Source of the DNA: Tribonema minus
Taxonomy: Eukaryota > Sar > Xanthophyceae > Tribonematales > Tribonemataceae
Direction of reading: 5' to 3'
Assembly: GCA_017506865.1 (NCBI GenBank)
Contig: JAFCMP010000368.1
Location: 310,001 to 374,000 of the forward strand
Length of the DNA: 64,000 bases
Part shown: positions 23,525-35,429 of the stretch, piece after piece
Numbering within the stretch: position 1 is the stretch's first letter
Layout: each line of letters opens with the position of its first letter
Position numbers and translations under genes: made by a program
Notes under the pieces: model-generated
What the model saw: only the letters and a program-made list of their open reading frames with translations
Database searches by the model: none
Told to the model about the DNA's origin: nothing

Positions 23525-26500
23525 CTGCACACATTGAAATTCGGAGAAGGGGGCGCATGCAAACAGGATTAAGACGTGAGATGGTTTACAGTTGCTAATG
23601 TTGCTCGCGTCTGGTGCGCGTGTGCGCACTGTTGCTGAGTATCCCAGCAGCATATGCGTGCAGTAGATACACGTTGCATGCCTCAACAGAAAGCAGAGTC
23701 ACTGTGTGTGCCTTGCCGCGCAGCCGCGCACACAGCTGCACGCGTTGAAATTCGGAAACAGAGCAGCAAGCAAGCAGGATGAGTATATTTTGTGGGGGCT
23801 AGAGCAAGTGTTGTTGCGCTGCTGCCGCGAAGGCGCCAATGCTGAAATTGACGGGCACCTTGAAAGCCACGTAGCGCGCCCTGCCGTGCCGCGCAGCCGC
23901 GCGCACGGCTGCACGAGTTGAAGTTCGGAAACAAAGCAGCAACGAGGGCATTCATCCAGCATAGGGTGTGACTTTATTCATGAAGCTCGAAGAGGGCATT
24001 GCAGAGAGGAATGGGGTTCGAGATGGTATAGTGTCGGTGATATTGCTTGCACCCTATGCGTGCAGCAGAGACATGCAGCAACAGAAAACAAAGGCCAGGG
24101 GAGGTGGCAGCGCGCCATGCCATCTCTCGTGCGCGCTCCAGGGTCTGCTGTCATCAGATCAGTCCATCGCTAATATAGCAGCCTCAAATCTTGCCAGCTG
24201 CAGGTGACTACTCCGATCAATAATATAGCAGCCTCCAACCTTGCCAGCTGCAGGTGACTACTCCGTGTCTGCGCACCATACATGCCCCACTGTAAACCGA
24301 TCCGAGACCGCAACGCACAGGACTATGCACACAATATGACTGCGTTGATTGCTCAAGACCTTGTTATCTATCAAGGCTATCGAGCAGGCCACCTGCCCTA
24401 ATGGCACACCGTTCAGCTACAGTTCTAGGGCTGGATATTGTCCTCCAGACCGGGCTCACGACTAAAGCGTGCAGGACGATACTCACGGTATGTATGCATG
24501 TATGGGCTGAGACATGCTTCAAACGTCAGCAGAACAGAAAGTGCATAGAGGCGGTAGATACATACCTGCCCCAGCGGCACACCGCTCAGCTGCAGATCCA
24601 GCTCCGGCACCTCCAGATAGTCCGGACCCCCCCAGGGTGGGTCCAAAAACACAACGCTCCCCTCAAACGGCAGCACGGCATTGCCCCTTTTCCTCACGCA
24701 ATTACCCGTGCCACCCCCTTCTTCCTTCTTCGCATGCCCATATCCATGCCTAGGGTTGGGGTTAGGGTCTGGCGACGGATGCTGGAAGCTGGAGGGCAAG
24801 CCAGAGTCGGAGTCGGAGTCGCTGGCGTGTGCGCGGCTCTGTACTGCGCTACTGCTCGGTGCCACCGGCGGCGGCGGCGGCAGCGATCCTGCATTCACAG
24901 ACAATGGCGACAGGCTGTCATGACACTGGTGTGATGTGCAGCAGCGCAGCAAAAAACAGACACACTTGGGGTAGGAATGAGTCCGGCGATGGTTGAGGGA
25001 AGCTGGGGGCAAGTCTGAGTCAGAGTCGCTGCTCCTATGCTGCTGCTCGCCGCCACAAGCAGCGGTGGCAGTGTCTTTGCGGTAACAGACAACGGCACAC
25101 AGGCTGTCACAAACAACGGCAATGTCTCCGGGCACCTCCAATATGACTATTGGTTAGGGCTAGCGTCAGGATTCAACACTGTTGCCAGCCAGCTGCCTCA
25201 ACTATGGAGCACGCCTCTTGTGAGTCACTGACCCTAACCCAAACCCTCACCCTCAGTCCTTAAAGGAGCAGCTGGCAGTTTCATTTATAAATTGCATGCA
25301 GGGCACAGGATCCAACAAGACCTAACAACCCAGGCGCTAGGGTTAGGGTTAGCGGTACTTGTGCAAGGACTTGTATTCATAAACGCCCCCAAGGGTGTCC
25401 TATGCAACCTTGAAGTTTGCTCCTACGCGGCAGCCTAGTCTGCACTGTACCGCAGGAGCTTCGGCACCGGTGCTGCAACACAGCCTAGCACTTGCGCTTC
25501 GCGGGTGTACGCCATGAATGTTGGCGGAATTGTCAGGGTTGCGCACCATCTATTGAAGTTTTAACTTCAACTTGCCGTCGACGACCTCCGTGAGGCTGCC
25601 GAAATCGTGTGCTGGACAAGCGCAAGGTTTAGAGTTGGCAGTACTGTAGAGTGTAACAATACCGCCTGGTTTAGATGGTGCTTTCACGTACCGTGGCCAA
25701 CTTCCGTAAGGCTGACGAAATCGTGCTGGAGGCAGTGCACGCGCTGCCGTGCCAGCTTGCCGCCCAACACCACCTGCAGAGGCGCATGCGCGAATTGTGA
25801 AATTTAATTATGTACTTCAAGTATGAAGGTACTTAATTGTAAAAAAACAGCCAACACTGAAGTCGTTGTTATCTATCTGCTACGAGCAGCGTATTTGAGT
25901 ACGTGCACCAACACCACCTGCATGCGCACTTCAAGTGGGAAACACTACAGAAAATTATTTCATTTACATGCTACAAGCAGAAAATTGAAGTGTACGCATA
26001 TGAACATCAGCACCCTGCTGAGACTACCAACAAGGAGTTCAGCTGCCACCCACCGCCGCCTGTACCGCCAGGGCAGTCAGAACCTGGACTGTGTGCTTCA
26101 GCAGCTCATAGCATGCACATCCATATATACCATGTTATACCGTATGTATACCAGTCAGATGTGCAACACACATACCTTGACGTTGTGCTTCAGCAGCCTG
26201 TAGCATGCACATCCGTATATACCATGTCATACCGTATGTATACCAGGCAGATGTGCAACATACATACATACCTTGACGTTGTGCTTCAGCAGCTTGTAGC
26301 GCGTGGGGTCAAGCTCCACGGCCCACACCTGAACGAAGGGTTAGGATCAGGGTTAAGTCAGGCTGCCTGATGTGAGTAGCCGCATAAAGCGTTGTACATC
26401 GAAGCAAATACAGTAACGCCAATGTGAATCACTGTTGACAATGTGGACAAGAATTTATTAGCTCATGCAAGGGCGCTGCCACATGAAAAGGTGTACAACT

Positions 26501-29500
26501 GCAGACGTTATGCAATGCTTAGGTTCCACGCGCGATGTCCCCTATTCTTAAAGGATATGACGTTGCCGCCAACACAGGCGGTGCCATCGATGGCTAGGTA
26601 ATCATTATGTATACTGAAGTGAGAGTTGATTATCATTGATTGGCAAATAACTGGCAAAAATCACCTGCTGAAACTGCCCATGTGAGGCAAAGGAAATAAC
26701 GTAGCCACCAACGCAGGCGGTGCCATCAATGGCTACATTATTTGATAAAAGTAGTATTATAAAGATGTATACTTCTATATTGAAATGGGAATTGAACTTG
26801 ATTCATTTACACCCAAAAAAAGGCAAAAGTCACCTGCTGAAACTGCCCATGCGAGGCAAAGGAAATAACGTTGCCACCAACGCAGGCGGTGCCATCGATG
26901 ATAGGCGTAGCGGTGTCCACCCCTGGGAGCCCAAGAAGAATCTCCGTTATCTGCCAGATGGGGGGGGGGGGGCGGGAGGCACAGCTGAGCATGACATCAC
27001 CTTTGCGGCATTTGTTCTTTCTGTGAGGTACAACCAATTCCCTTATTGCAGTCTAGTAAAGCTGAAAGTATGGTGAATACGTGGACACAGCTCTAAGAGG
27101 ACGACATTGTTTGCAGTAAATTGACGCTAGAAGAGCAGCATGAAAAAATTGAACCGTAACGCTAACCCTAATCCAAACCTTCAATGCCTCGCGAGGTCAC
27201 ATTTGCCACTCTTCGTCCTCTCTTCATGCTTCAGAGTGAACTTCATGTGCAAATACTACATCCCTCAGGATGTACTTGCTGAACCTCCCAGGACCGCAAA
27301 ATAAGAAGCTCCATCATCTGACAGAAGGACATTGCAGGGGCGACCCCACATTTTCTTAAGGTTAGGGTGAAGATAGCCCACCAGGGAAATCGCCATTGCC
27401 TCTCAAGCACAATGCCAGATTTGTCATCTGCTATCATTCCTTCACTAATCAATTCTTATCATTTTCAAACGTGAAATGGTCAGAAGAGAGTAGTCTACTA
27501 CGATCAGTACAACTTAAAGCTTGCCGCATGAAAGGATGGCATGTCGGACATGTTTAGTATAAATACTTGGAAGTATAGAACATCAGTGCTGGAAACTCAA
27601 TTCATTCCCATTAATGGTACTCCCAATGTTCAATGATTCCTTTGCACGAGTGGGAGAGTGAAACGCAGAGCGTGAAGGCAAACGATCACATGAATCCACA
27701 ACAAGCATCGGGCAAAAGTTACAGCAACAAGAGCTACAGGTAAGACACGATTTACGCTCTTTTCCAGGACTCGAGATACTTCAGCCGAAAAGGCGACAAC
27801 CACAGATGCAAATGAGCAACTGCCATTCGATCTGTCACAATGCTCAGCACACCTTGGCACAAAACAGAGCAACTGCCCCCACGTAACAGGGGCAGCAGAA
27901 GTAAATAAAGTACCGGGGGAGCAATGAAGTGCAAGTGTCATCACCTGGTCGGCGGTGCGCTGGTCCGTGACGCTGTAAAGTGAAGTTGCGTCGAACTGCA
28001 AGCGGTGACGCCGCTGCGCGTCCATCTTTGCAAACAGGAAGTTGACCTGGGCAAGCGGCACAGCGGAATACACTGAGCTCAGCAATCTCAATAGATGAAA
28101 CTGTGTTTTCTGATCCCAAGCCCAAGCGCAAGTTCACTCGTGCATGGGTCGGCAATGAGTGATGTCCTAGCCTGAGGTGTCAACATGGTTCTTAGCAAGT
28201 GCACGCAGAGCTGCAGAATAGCCACGCAACGACCTTTAACCCTCACCTTGATCCTAACTCTAACCCACGTATGTGTCAGAATCGCCAATGTGGCTCATGT
28301 CAATCCTAGCCCTAACCCTAGCCTTGCCGCCTTGCTTGTCAGGGCATATGTATGAGCGCTGCTGCATCAGCACCGCAAAACACATTAGTGTGCACTGCGC
28401 TGGTCCAGCTCATCTTTAACCCTCAGATTAACCCCAGTCCCAATACATGCTCGGCCTGTTCCACTGCATCACTGCAGAAGTGGCAGGAACCAACCCGTGG
28501 CGACCTTGCCGCTTATTGACGTTGTGTTATGGTATTGAGGCCCACGAAAGTGTACAGGTTGATACATTTGCCAGACCTAGTAGACTAGGCATACATGTGA
28601 TCTGCGAATGATGCATTGATACCAGGGGCTGCACAAATGCTACATCAAGAGTTTGCAGAAATGGCAACGGAGCAACTGTGACCAACATATACCCCCCGTG
28701 TATATGTACGTTGCACGAACGCTGCACTGACATCAGGAGCGGCAGGAACCCTAGGCTACAGTGAGAGGTGCAGAAAATGGCTGCGGACAGCGATAATTCT
28801 GTCCATCCCATGCTCACCTTTCCGTGCGTCGACCCCGTATATATGGCATTGGGGTCCAAGTCCGCCTCCCCCCCCCCCGCCCCCGCCCCTCCCCCCTGCC
28901 CATCCCCCGCCACAACGCACGCCTCTGCCCGCGCATGCCCCTTCTTCAACTTGCGCTTCTGCTTCTTCTTCGCGCCACCGCCGCCGCTCACTGCCGTGGT
29001 CGTTGACCCGTCGCTGGGAGCGTCGCCGCCATCCGCAGTTGAGGTTGTGCCATCTGTAGTTGAAGTTGCAACTGCCGCCGCAGCGGTTGAAGTTGCCGCC
29101 GCCGCGGCGAATACGAACGGCGCTGCGAACGCGCTCAGCCTGCGCGGCACTGGCGCCAGAACGCCCCCCTCCTCCTCTCCCTCCCCCTTGCCCCCCATTC
29201 CCCCCCCGTCCCCCAGCCCCCGTTCTCCGCCCCCCGCTGCCGCCGCCAGCGCGTGCTCCCCCCCCGTGCCCCCTGCTATGGCACTGCCGCCCGGCTCAAT
29301 GCCGCCTAGAGTCTGCGGCGGCGCAGCAGCAGCTGCTGTTGCGCTGTGCGCTGCTGCGGTGTCGTCGAGCACTGCTGCCTCCAGCGCACGCGTCGCGCTC
29401 GCAAACGCCACCGCCTCGCTCACGGGCGCCGCGGCAAACATGGCGCCGTGCGATGCCGCCCCCGCTGCCGCTGAAAGTTCAAGAGGTGGACTTGAAGTTG

Positions 29501-32500
29501 CAGCGGGTGACGTTACTGCCGCCAGCTGCGCGCTGACTGCCTCCCCCACAGCAGCAGCAGCAGCGGCAGCGGCGGCGGCGGTGGACCCTGCCGGCGGCAG
29601 CAGCGGTGCGGGAGCGGGGTCCTGCGCGTCAGCCCTGGAACTAGGGTTAGGCGACGCAAACCCGCGCAGCACCTGCCGCGGCGCCCCGGGCGATGGAGTC
29701 CTGAACGAGGACCGTTCCGCGGACTGTTCCTGCTGAGGAAAGGTCTGTGCAGACCGTTCCACCGGGAACGCGTCTGCGTCGCCCACGGGTTCCGCCGCGC
29801 TGGGTGGGCATGATATGGGCGATCGCGGCAGCAGGGGTGCCCCCTCCGCCCCCCCCCTCCCCGCCCCCCCGATGTCTTCAGGGGGCCGACAGATAGCGCT
29901 GAGGGGGGATGGGGGCGGGGGGCCCCGGCGGGGGGGGGGGCGGGGGGGGCGGACAGCGTTAGCACGCTGGCGGTGCGCCCGCCCGCCATCGCGACGAGGG
30001 CGTCAAAGGCGGCGCAATCGCTGCTGAGCGTTGCTGCAGTGCCCTGGGCCAGCGCTGCGCTGCCAGGACCGCCCGGGGCTCCATTGAGATGCGGAGATGC
30101 AACGTGCGGGGACGGCAGCGGCGCCTTTATGGCGCTGTGCGCTGCCACCGCCGCCGGCGCAGCTGCCGCTGCAGCTGCCGCTGCAGAGACTCGGCTGCCG
30201 CCGACCGCCGGTGGCGGCAGCGGGCTGCTGCCAACGTTCGCTGCCTCCTCTGGTGCAGCAGCAGCTGCTGGTGCCGCTGCCGCAGTGACGCGGCTGCCGC
30301 CTGCAGGTGGTAGCAACGGGCTGACACCTCCCTTTGCTGCTGCAGCCGTGCCTGATGCACTGCTGGCAGCGACAGCAGATTGCCCAACAGGCGCCGCTCC
30401 TGATTGGCCGGCAGCTGAATTCGGGACTTCTGATTGGCTGGCAGCGAGTGCTGCCCCCCCCGCGGCAGACGCGACGCCGCCGTTGAGCCGTTTCAGCAGT
30501 TCAAACCACGGCTGTGAAACTGCCGTAACTGCCGCGCTGCCGCTCCCTGCATCTACTACGCTATCTTCAACTGACTGTGTGCCACCGCGCAATGGTCTGG
30601 CGTCTTCTCCCTGTGCTCCTGCACCCCGTTCCGACAGCGACGGCTCAGTGACTAGAATCCCCCCACTATCCCCCCCTATGCGAGCAGGCGCTGCTGCCGC
30701 TGATGGCGTACCTACAATAGCGTACTCATCAGTGCCGAGCGCTGCTGCAAGCCGCTTCGCCCGCAGGTCCGCGGGCTTTATCAGGGGGGTGCGGGGGGGG
30801 TTTGCGGGCGCCTGAGCGCTGACGTAACTGCCAGCGTAACTGCCAGAGTAACTGCCATTCTCCCGCGGAGAGGGCGCGGCCAGCGGGGAGGCGCTGAGAG
30901 CGCGAAGCTGGTCTGCCTCTGCCGCTGCTGCAACGCTCAGAAAGAGCCCCCCAAAATCAGGACCGCGGGGGAGAGGGGGCCCCGCTGCGGCAGAAGTTGA
31001 AGTTGCTTCCGTCGTCTCCCAGATCTGTTCGCAGTGCCGCCGCCGCTGGTGCTGCAGCGGAGCGCCGGCAACGCAGTCAAACATCAACTCTTAAGATCTG
31101 CAGGCTCGTTTCAGAAATTGTGGAACTGCAAGCACTTGAAGTTGTTAAGGAACTCGAGTTATGCGATGGTGCATCTACTGGTACTTGCGTGTTTTCGTAA
31201 GTCGAACTATAGTTCAAGTACAGTCCCGTGGGCCCGAGCCTCCTTCTTCTGAATAAAGCAGATCTGAAGTGGTTTTTGCGGTTTCAGCATACCAGGGTCA
31301 GCGCTTTAGACACAGTGCCGTGTGCCCGAGCCATCCTCTCAACCCAACTCACACCCATGGCAGGTTTCGGCGTCCACTGCTACTATTAGCATACAGCGAT
31401 GCCACATGAATGCGCAATGCTCATGCTTTTCGCTCCAGATATACGCCTGTGTGGAGCGCCGCCTCTAGGTATGTCAGCAGCGGACGTCAACACATACTTA
31501 CCCAGGGCTGTTCACGCTGCGAGTTGGCGTTTTCGCAACGGATGTGGACCCTAACCCTGACTCTAATTCTAACCCTAAACCCTGATCCTAACCCTCACAT
31601 CAGTCACAAGTGTCACGGCTCTGCCATCGCTGAGCATCCTTGCCCCCCCCCCCCCCCCCCCCCCTTCTCCCCCTCTCCCCCCACCGCAAGTGGAAGTTCA
31701 ACAAGTGGAGCTTCAACGACGTCAGGCGACTCAACACAGACCGCCACCGCGCCTGCATATTAGCCAATTCCTAAAAGCGATGAGCCAGCATCTGTGAGGG
31801 GGCGCACAAGACTACTACAAGTCTACAAAGGTAGGCGGGGTGCCAAACTCGACAGTTGAAGTCTATCGCAAGGCACAGCACTTGTCTACGGGGAGGCACA
31901 CCCCTTGGTAGTGCTGCCTTTCTCCGTCGATGCTGCACGATCACTCCTTGTCGACAAAACGCCGTGCTGCACCTCGCACGCACGCGCACATAGTTCAATG
32001 TTGAGCGCTGCTGCTGCTGCTGTCGCTGACCTGTGCTGCAGCAGCGATCAGCGCAGTGCTGCCGCCCCCGTGCCCGCTGTCCTGGCGCCCCCACCGCTCG
32101 CCGCACTCGACTGAGCGCTGCTGCTTGACCTGTGCCGCCGCCGCCGCCGCAGCAGCAGCAGCTGCAGCGCTCAGCAAGCCAACCCCCGGCTCACCCCCGT
32201 GCCGCTGCTCGCCGTGCCCCTCTGCACCGGCGTACTGGCTGAGCACTGCCGCTGCGGGCCTCAGCAGATCTGACGGCCGCAGCAGCAGCGGCGGGCGCGC
32301 CGCTGCCGCCGCCGCCGCCGCCGCAGCAGCAGCAGCGCTCAGCTTCCCCTGCCCCTCCCTCCGCTCCCCCCCTCCGCCCCCCTGTCCGGAAATCCCCGCA
32401 CGCGCCCCCCCCGCTGCTGCCGGTGCGTCACCTCGCTGTAAACGCTGTAGCCGCTCCGACCGCTGTTGAGAGATGGCCTCCTGCACTGCGCGCTGCCGCC

Positions 32501-34405
32501 GCTGCGCGTCTTGCGCCTCCGATGACGGGGTCACGGTGCTGCTGCTGACTCCTGCTGCAGCGGCGCTCAGATGGCCGCCTGCCGCCTGCTTTGAATTATT
32601 ATTAGGGTCAGGATTAGGGTTACGATTAGGGTTAGGTTTACTTTGAAGAGAAGCTTGAAACACGCGCACGAAAGGACGCTGCGAGGCAAGCACTTGAAGT
32701 TTGGCTGATCCTCTGGGGTCCAAGAGTGGTGCCTGGGCCGATGCACCGTTGTGCGTATGGACGTTTGCGGCCTGATGGAAAGCACATGGGCCTGAAATCT
32801 CCACAAAAATCCAAGCAGTGAGCTTCAGCTTAAGGTTCGCGCTGATGGCCATAATACGAGGGATGTTGACTTCAACTGCTGCTTGCTGCATGCATCGGAG
32901 CCCTGGCTGGAGCTCATCGCTTGGCAGAGAGGACACCATACGGTGCATGATTTTTATAAATCATTAGAGAGTCCCACTTACCAACTCTTTGAGGTGCGTG
33001 TTCATTGTCACCGCACTGACGGCCGCATTGAAGTGCCCACGCCATGCCCGCATATGCAAAGAAGACACGCTTGCCTGCGTACTTCATTGTGCTCCATCTC
33101 CACCCGCGCCAGCCAGCCCCACTGCAATTGATTATGGTTACGCTCATCGAGGTATGTACGTTTAGACGCGTGCCTGTATAAGTTACAGTATATCTTGTTT
33201 GCTTACACCAAGTACAGTACCACTGAAGTTGTGGTAGGGAGTGCGCGAGTGCCCCTGCATACATGCATACCTTGTTGTGCTCCATGTCCACCCTTGCCAG
33301 CCAGTCCTGCTGCGAGTGTTTGTTGACAAACTTATCAAAGCATGCGTTCAGACGACATGCACATGCCTGTATAATTCACCTGTATGTTTCGTTGCGCGTA
33401 TAGTAGTGAATGCGTGTGCGCGCATACCTACATACCTCGTTGTGCTCCATCTCCACGCGCGCCAGCCAGTCCCGCTGCGCCTGCAGATCGCACAGGTGGC
33501 GCTGCTGCAGCTGCAAGTGCCTCTCCTGCTCCGCCTGGAGGTGATGGATGTATTCAAGTTGAAAGTCGGCCTGGCGCTGCACCTCCGAGCGCTCCTGCTG
33601 CTGCTGCTGCTGCTGGTGGTGCTGCTGGTGGTGCTGCTGCTGATGCTGCTGCTGCTGATTCTGCTGCTGCTGATGCTGCTGGTGCTGTTGATCGTGGTGG
33701 TACTCTTGCTGCTGCTGCTGCTGCGCCAGTAGAAGTTGAAGTTCAGCTCCCGCTGCTGCGTTCGCTGCAACGTTGCAACAGCAAACAAAACAACCAACAG
33801 CTTTGTGTTGTGTCGCGCATTCAAGCCGTGGTGCAGCCCCGTACTGTGTCAGAATGCAGCCAAGGTAGCCATTATATGCAGTGACGCGAATGACTGTGGA
33901 ATTTAGAATGTGGACAAGCGGACATGAAGGCCCAGAGGTCCCCAATACAGTGTCCATCGCTTCAATGAAACGCGATGCATGCACGCCAACTAGTAAACCT
34001 GAGATGGTCATTCATGGAAATTTTCGATAAACACACACCTGCATCAGAACCCATTGTCGCTTCCACTGGTCTCGCTGAAAACGCTCCAGCACCACTGCTC
34101 GCGTTCCACACCGTCGGTGTCTGATAGTTCGTGTCGTACTTCGGCACTGTCGAGCTGGGCTTTTGTGGGATCGCAGTGTCGAACGCAGCTGCCTGAACGT
34201 AGTGGCTGTGATGGCCATATTGGTAAGGAGATGCGGATTGAGGTCTCGATGGAGCAGGGAGGCGGTCTGGCGGCGGCAGCATGTCAAAAGGCTGTGACTG
34301 CTGTCCCGGCTGCGGGCCTGTCCGCACCTGCTGCTGCTGATGAGTGAGGGCCGCAGGGCACTGCAAATTCGGCATCCCGGAGCCTGCCCACGGCGGCTGC
34401 GCCAT
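23198..34405 (-). CDS. TGS1: Gene 3: TGS1-family RNA cap guanine-N2 methyltransferase
   Basis: Ten minus-strand exons: 34405-34039, 33764-33436, 32585-32031, 31051-28818, 28046-27945, 26950-26834, 26328-26272, 25773-25692, 24888-24566 and 23524-23198. All join in phase except for one shift inside exon 4. The C-terminal part reads YSVTDQRTADQ (the SVTPE-like entry of the family), IIDGTACVGGNVISFA (SAM-binding motif I), VWAVELDP (motif II acid), VFLDPPWGGPDY (motif IV, catalytic) and ALKVPVNF. Known TGS1 enzymes convert m7G caps of snRNAs and snoRNAs to trimethylguanosine; the VPVNF ending also recalls protist and giant-virus members. A Gln/His/Ala/Gly-rich N-terminal region of about 1,100 residues and a low-complexity insert before motif IV are unusual. 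Family assignment is strong; exact target RNA is inferred. Confidence 0.8.
23695..23950 (-). repeat. TGS1: Decayed copies of TGS1-like last exon 5' end
   Basis: Two copies of the acceptor region ('tttccgaatttcaacg', 'gtgcag') plus the CARLRG codons; the longer copy (23,820-23,950) extends through the VPVNF equivalent (VPVNFSIGAFAAAA). They lie just upstream of the last exon on the minus strand. Confidence 0.75.
24566..24888 (-). CDS. TGS1: TGS1-like gene, exon 9 (catalytic DPPW)
   Basis: Starts after gaatgcag with a low-complexity insert (GSLPPPPPVAPSSS, ASDSDSDSGLPSS) that includes the translated telomere-like DPNPNPRHG. It continues to VVFLDPPWGGPDYLEVPELD and LQLSGVPLGQ; phase 1 in, 0 out at gtatgt. 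The insert lies between motif III and catalytic motif IV. Confidence 0.75.
25692..25773 (-). CDS. TGS1: TGS1-like gene, exon 8 (motif III region)
   Basis: Codes VVLGGKLARQRVHCLQHDFV, then SLTEVGH; phase 0 in, 1 out at gtacgt. HDF is the usual 'GD(F/C)' motif III position. A decayed copy of the 3' end lies at about 25,570-25,620. Confidence 0.7.
26272..26328 (-). CDS. TGS1: TGS1-like gene, exon 7 (SAM motif II)
   Basis: A 19-codon exon, VWAVELDPTRYKLLKHNVK, phase 0/0. The acidic VELDP end of beta-2 binds the SAM ribose in this fold. Two decayed copies of its 3' end lie at about 26,178-26,210 and 26,083-26,115. Confidence 0.8.
26834..26950 (-). CDS. TGS1: TGS1-like gene, exon 6 (SAM motif I)
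   Basis: A 39-codon, phase 0/0 exon (ITEILLGLPGVDTATP, IIDGTACVGGNVISFAS, HGQFQQ). DGTACVGGN is the glycine-rich SAM-binding loop. Two decayed copies of the second half with donor lie at 26,660-26,735 and about 26,555-26,600. Confidence 0.8.
27945..28046 (-). CDS. TGS1: TGS1-like gene, exon 5
   Basis: A 34-codon, phase 0/0 exon (VNFLFAKMDAQRRHRLQFDA, TSLYSVTDQRTADQ). It corresponds to the conserved 'kfD...l D...wySVTpE.iA' entry to the methyltransferase domain. Confidence 0.75.
28818..31051 (-). CDS. TGS1: TGS1-like gene, exon 4 (large, frame shift in poly-G)
   Basis: An Ala/Ser/Gly/Pro-rich exon starting HQRRRHCEQIWETTE and ending with a basic patch (AKKKQKRKLKKGHARAEA), then DLDPNAIYTGSTHGK at gtgagc. 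The frame changes once within homopolymer G runs near 29,850-29,950; upstream and downstream halves are each long and open. Either a sequencing indel, a small intron or a true frameshift explains it. A telomere-like block is translated as FASPNPSS. Confidence 0.6.
32031..32585 (-). CDS. TGS1: TGS1-like gene, exon 3
   Basis: A phase 0/0 exon after a TTAGGG-bearing intron and ttcaaagcag. It codes a basic helical patch (QDAQRRQRAVQEAISQQRSE, RLQRLQRGD) followed by poly-Ala blocks, and ends ALIAAAAQ at gtcagc. Confidence 0.55.
33436..33764 (-). CDS. TGS1: TGS1-like gene, exon 2 (Gln/His tract)
   Basis: Codes ANAAAGAELQLLLAQQQ, an interrupted Gln/His run, and a charged helix (EYIHHLQAEQERHLQLQQ, LCDLQAQRDWLARVEMEHNE), likely a coiled coil. 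Phase 1 in, 0 out. Two decayed copies of its last dozen codons plus donor follow at about 33,270-33,320 and 33,085-33,125. Confidence 0.6.
34039..34405 (-). CDS. TGS1: TGS1-like gene, exon 1
   Basis: Begins at ATG (MAQPPWAGSGMPNLQ) and is Pro/Gln/Tyr-rich (PSRPQSASPYQYGHHSHY). It ends MGSDAG in phase 1 at gtgtgt. An in-frame upstream start (MFDGLRQCT) is possible. Confidence 0.6.
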
Positions 34406-35429
34406 CGTGCACTGTCGCAAACCGTCAAACACTCACATTGTGTCTCGAGATAAGATTCACAGTTGGAGCTGAGCTTTGACCAGGCCTAGCTGTGAAGATC
34501 CGATGCGCCAGGGCTACTGGACGATGAAACAAAGATCCACACTCTAGTTGCTGCTGCCTCACAGCCTGCACACACACACACCTCTTTCAGCTCTCTCAAG
34601 CGGTAGTTGAAGTTAGTCAAACTTCACGTCTTTGTGTGTCGACAACTGTTAGGCTGCGGCAGCTCCGGCGCGTGCCGCTGAGAGTGCACGTCAGCAGCTA
34701 ACGCGGTTTGCAAAGCGCGAAAGCAAGCGCTCTGCGACGGCATCAAGCACTCACCGAAAAGGAGAGGGAACTCTCTGCACTTGGTGACATCTCCGTGATA
34801 ATGGGAGCCTGCGGCAGCGATGCAGGCAGAGGTGGGAGGCAGCGAAGGCGGTGGCGGGCGCTCGTGGGGCTCTATGCAGCAGGTGAGAGAAGTCACGCAA
34901 CTGCAGTCGTTGTGCTGAGCAACAGTACAGATCCATTTTTTGGATTGATCAAATCATGTCGGCGTCACACCAGTTGTCGCCTGCAAGTAATAAGCAAACT
35001 TGACGGTATGAGCCTGCGCAAGCAATCATCGGCGCCGTTACGGCGTCGCCAGCACCGCCTTTACTAGGTCAAGGCCATCACCACTGTCGACCCTTTTCGA
35101 ACACAGTTCGAACACTTTTTTTCAAGTAGGAGAGCACAGTGGAATAAAGCATTCCACCGATGTCAGATCAACGAGTTGGAAGTGCGCTGGAAGCATCGCG
35201 TACATCAGGCTTCCAACTTACAACGTGGTTGAAAATTGAACTGCGCGTCTATGCTTTACAGCTGGCGCGTAAGCCGCCGTCTCTGGAGCACAGTTGGCGA
35301 CATGCCATGACCAGACATGCGTCAGAGCACAGTGATTCGGTGAAGTTGTGTATGTAGTTACTATCTGATGAACTTCGGTCTGTCTGTCAAGCCCTTGTTG
35401 TTTCATTGAGCACTGCCATCATGAACGGG

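Noticed and set aside
28768-29736. 322-codon plus-strand frame
   Set aside because: Antisense shadow of exon 4 of the TGS1-like gene; the minus strand has the splice donor and continues in phase into the methyltransferase domain.
31645-31664. Poly-C run (and others at about 12,018 and 61,026) as a functional element
   Set aside because: Homopolymer runs are scattered with no constant position relative to genes; some belong to echo units as parts of pyrimidine tracts.
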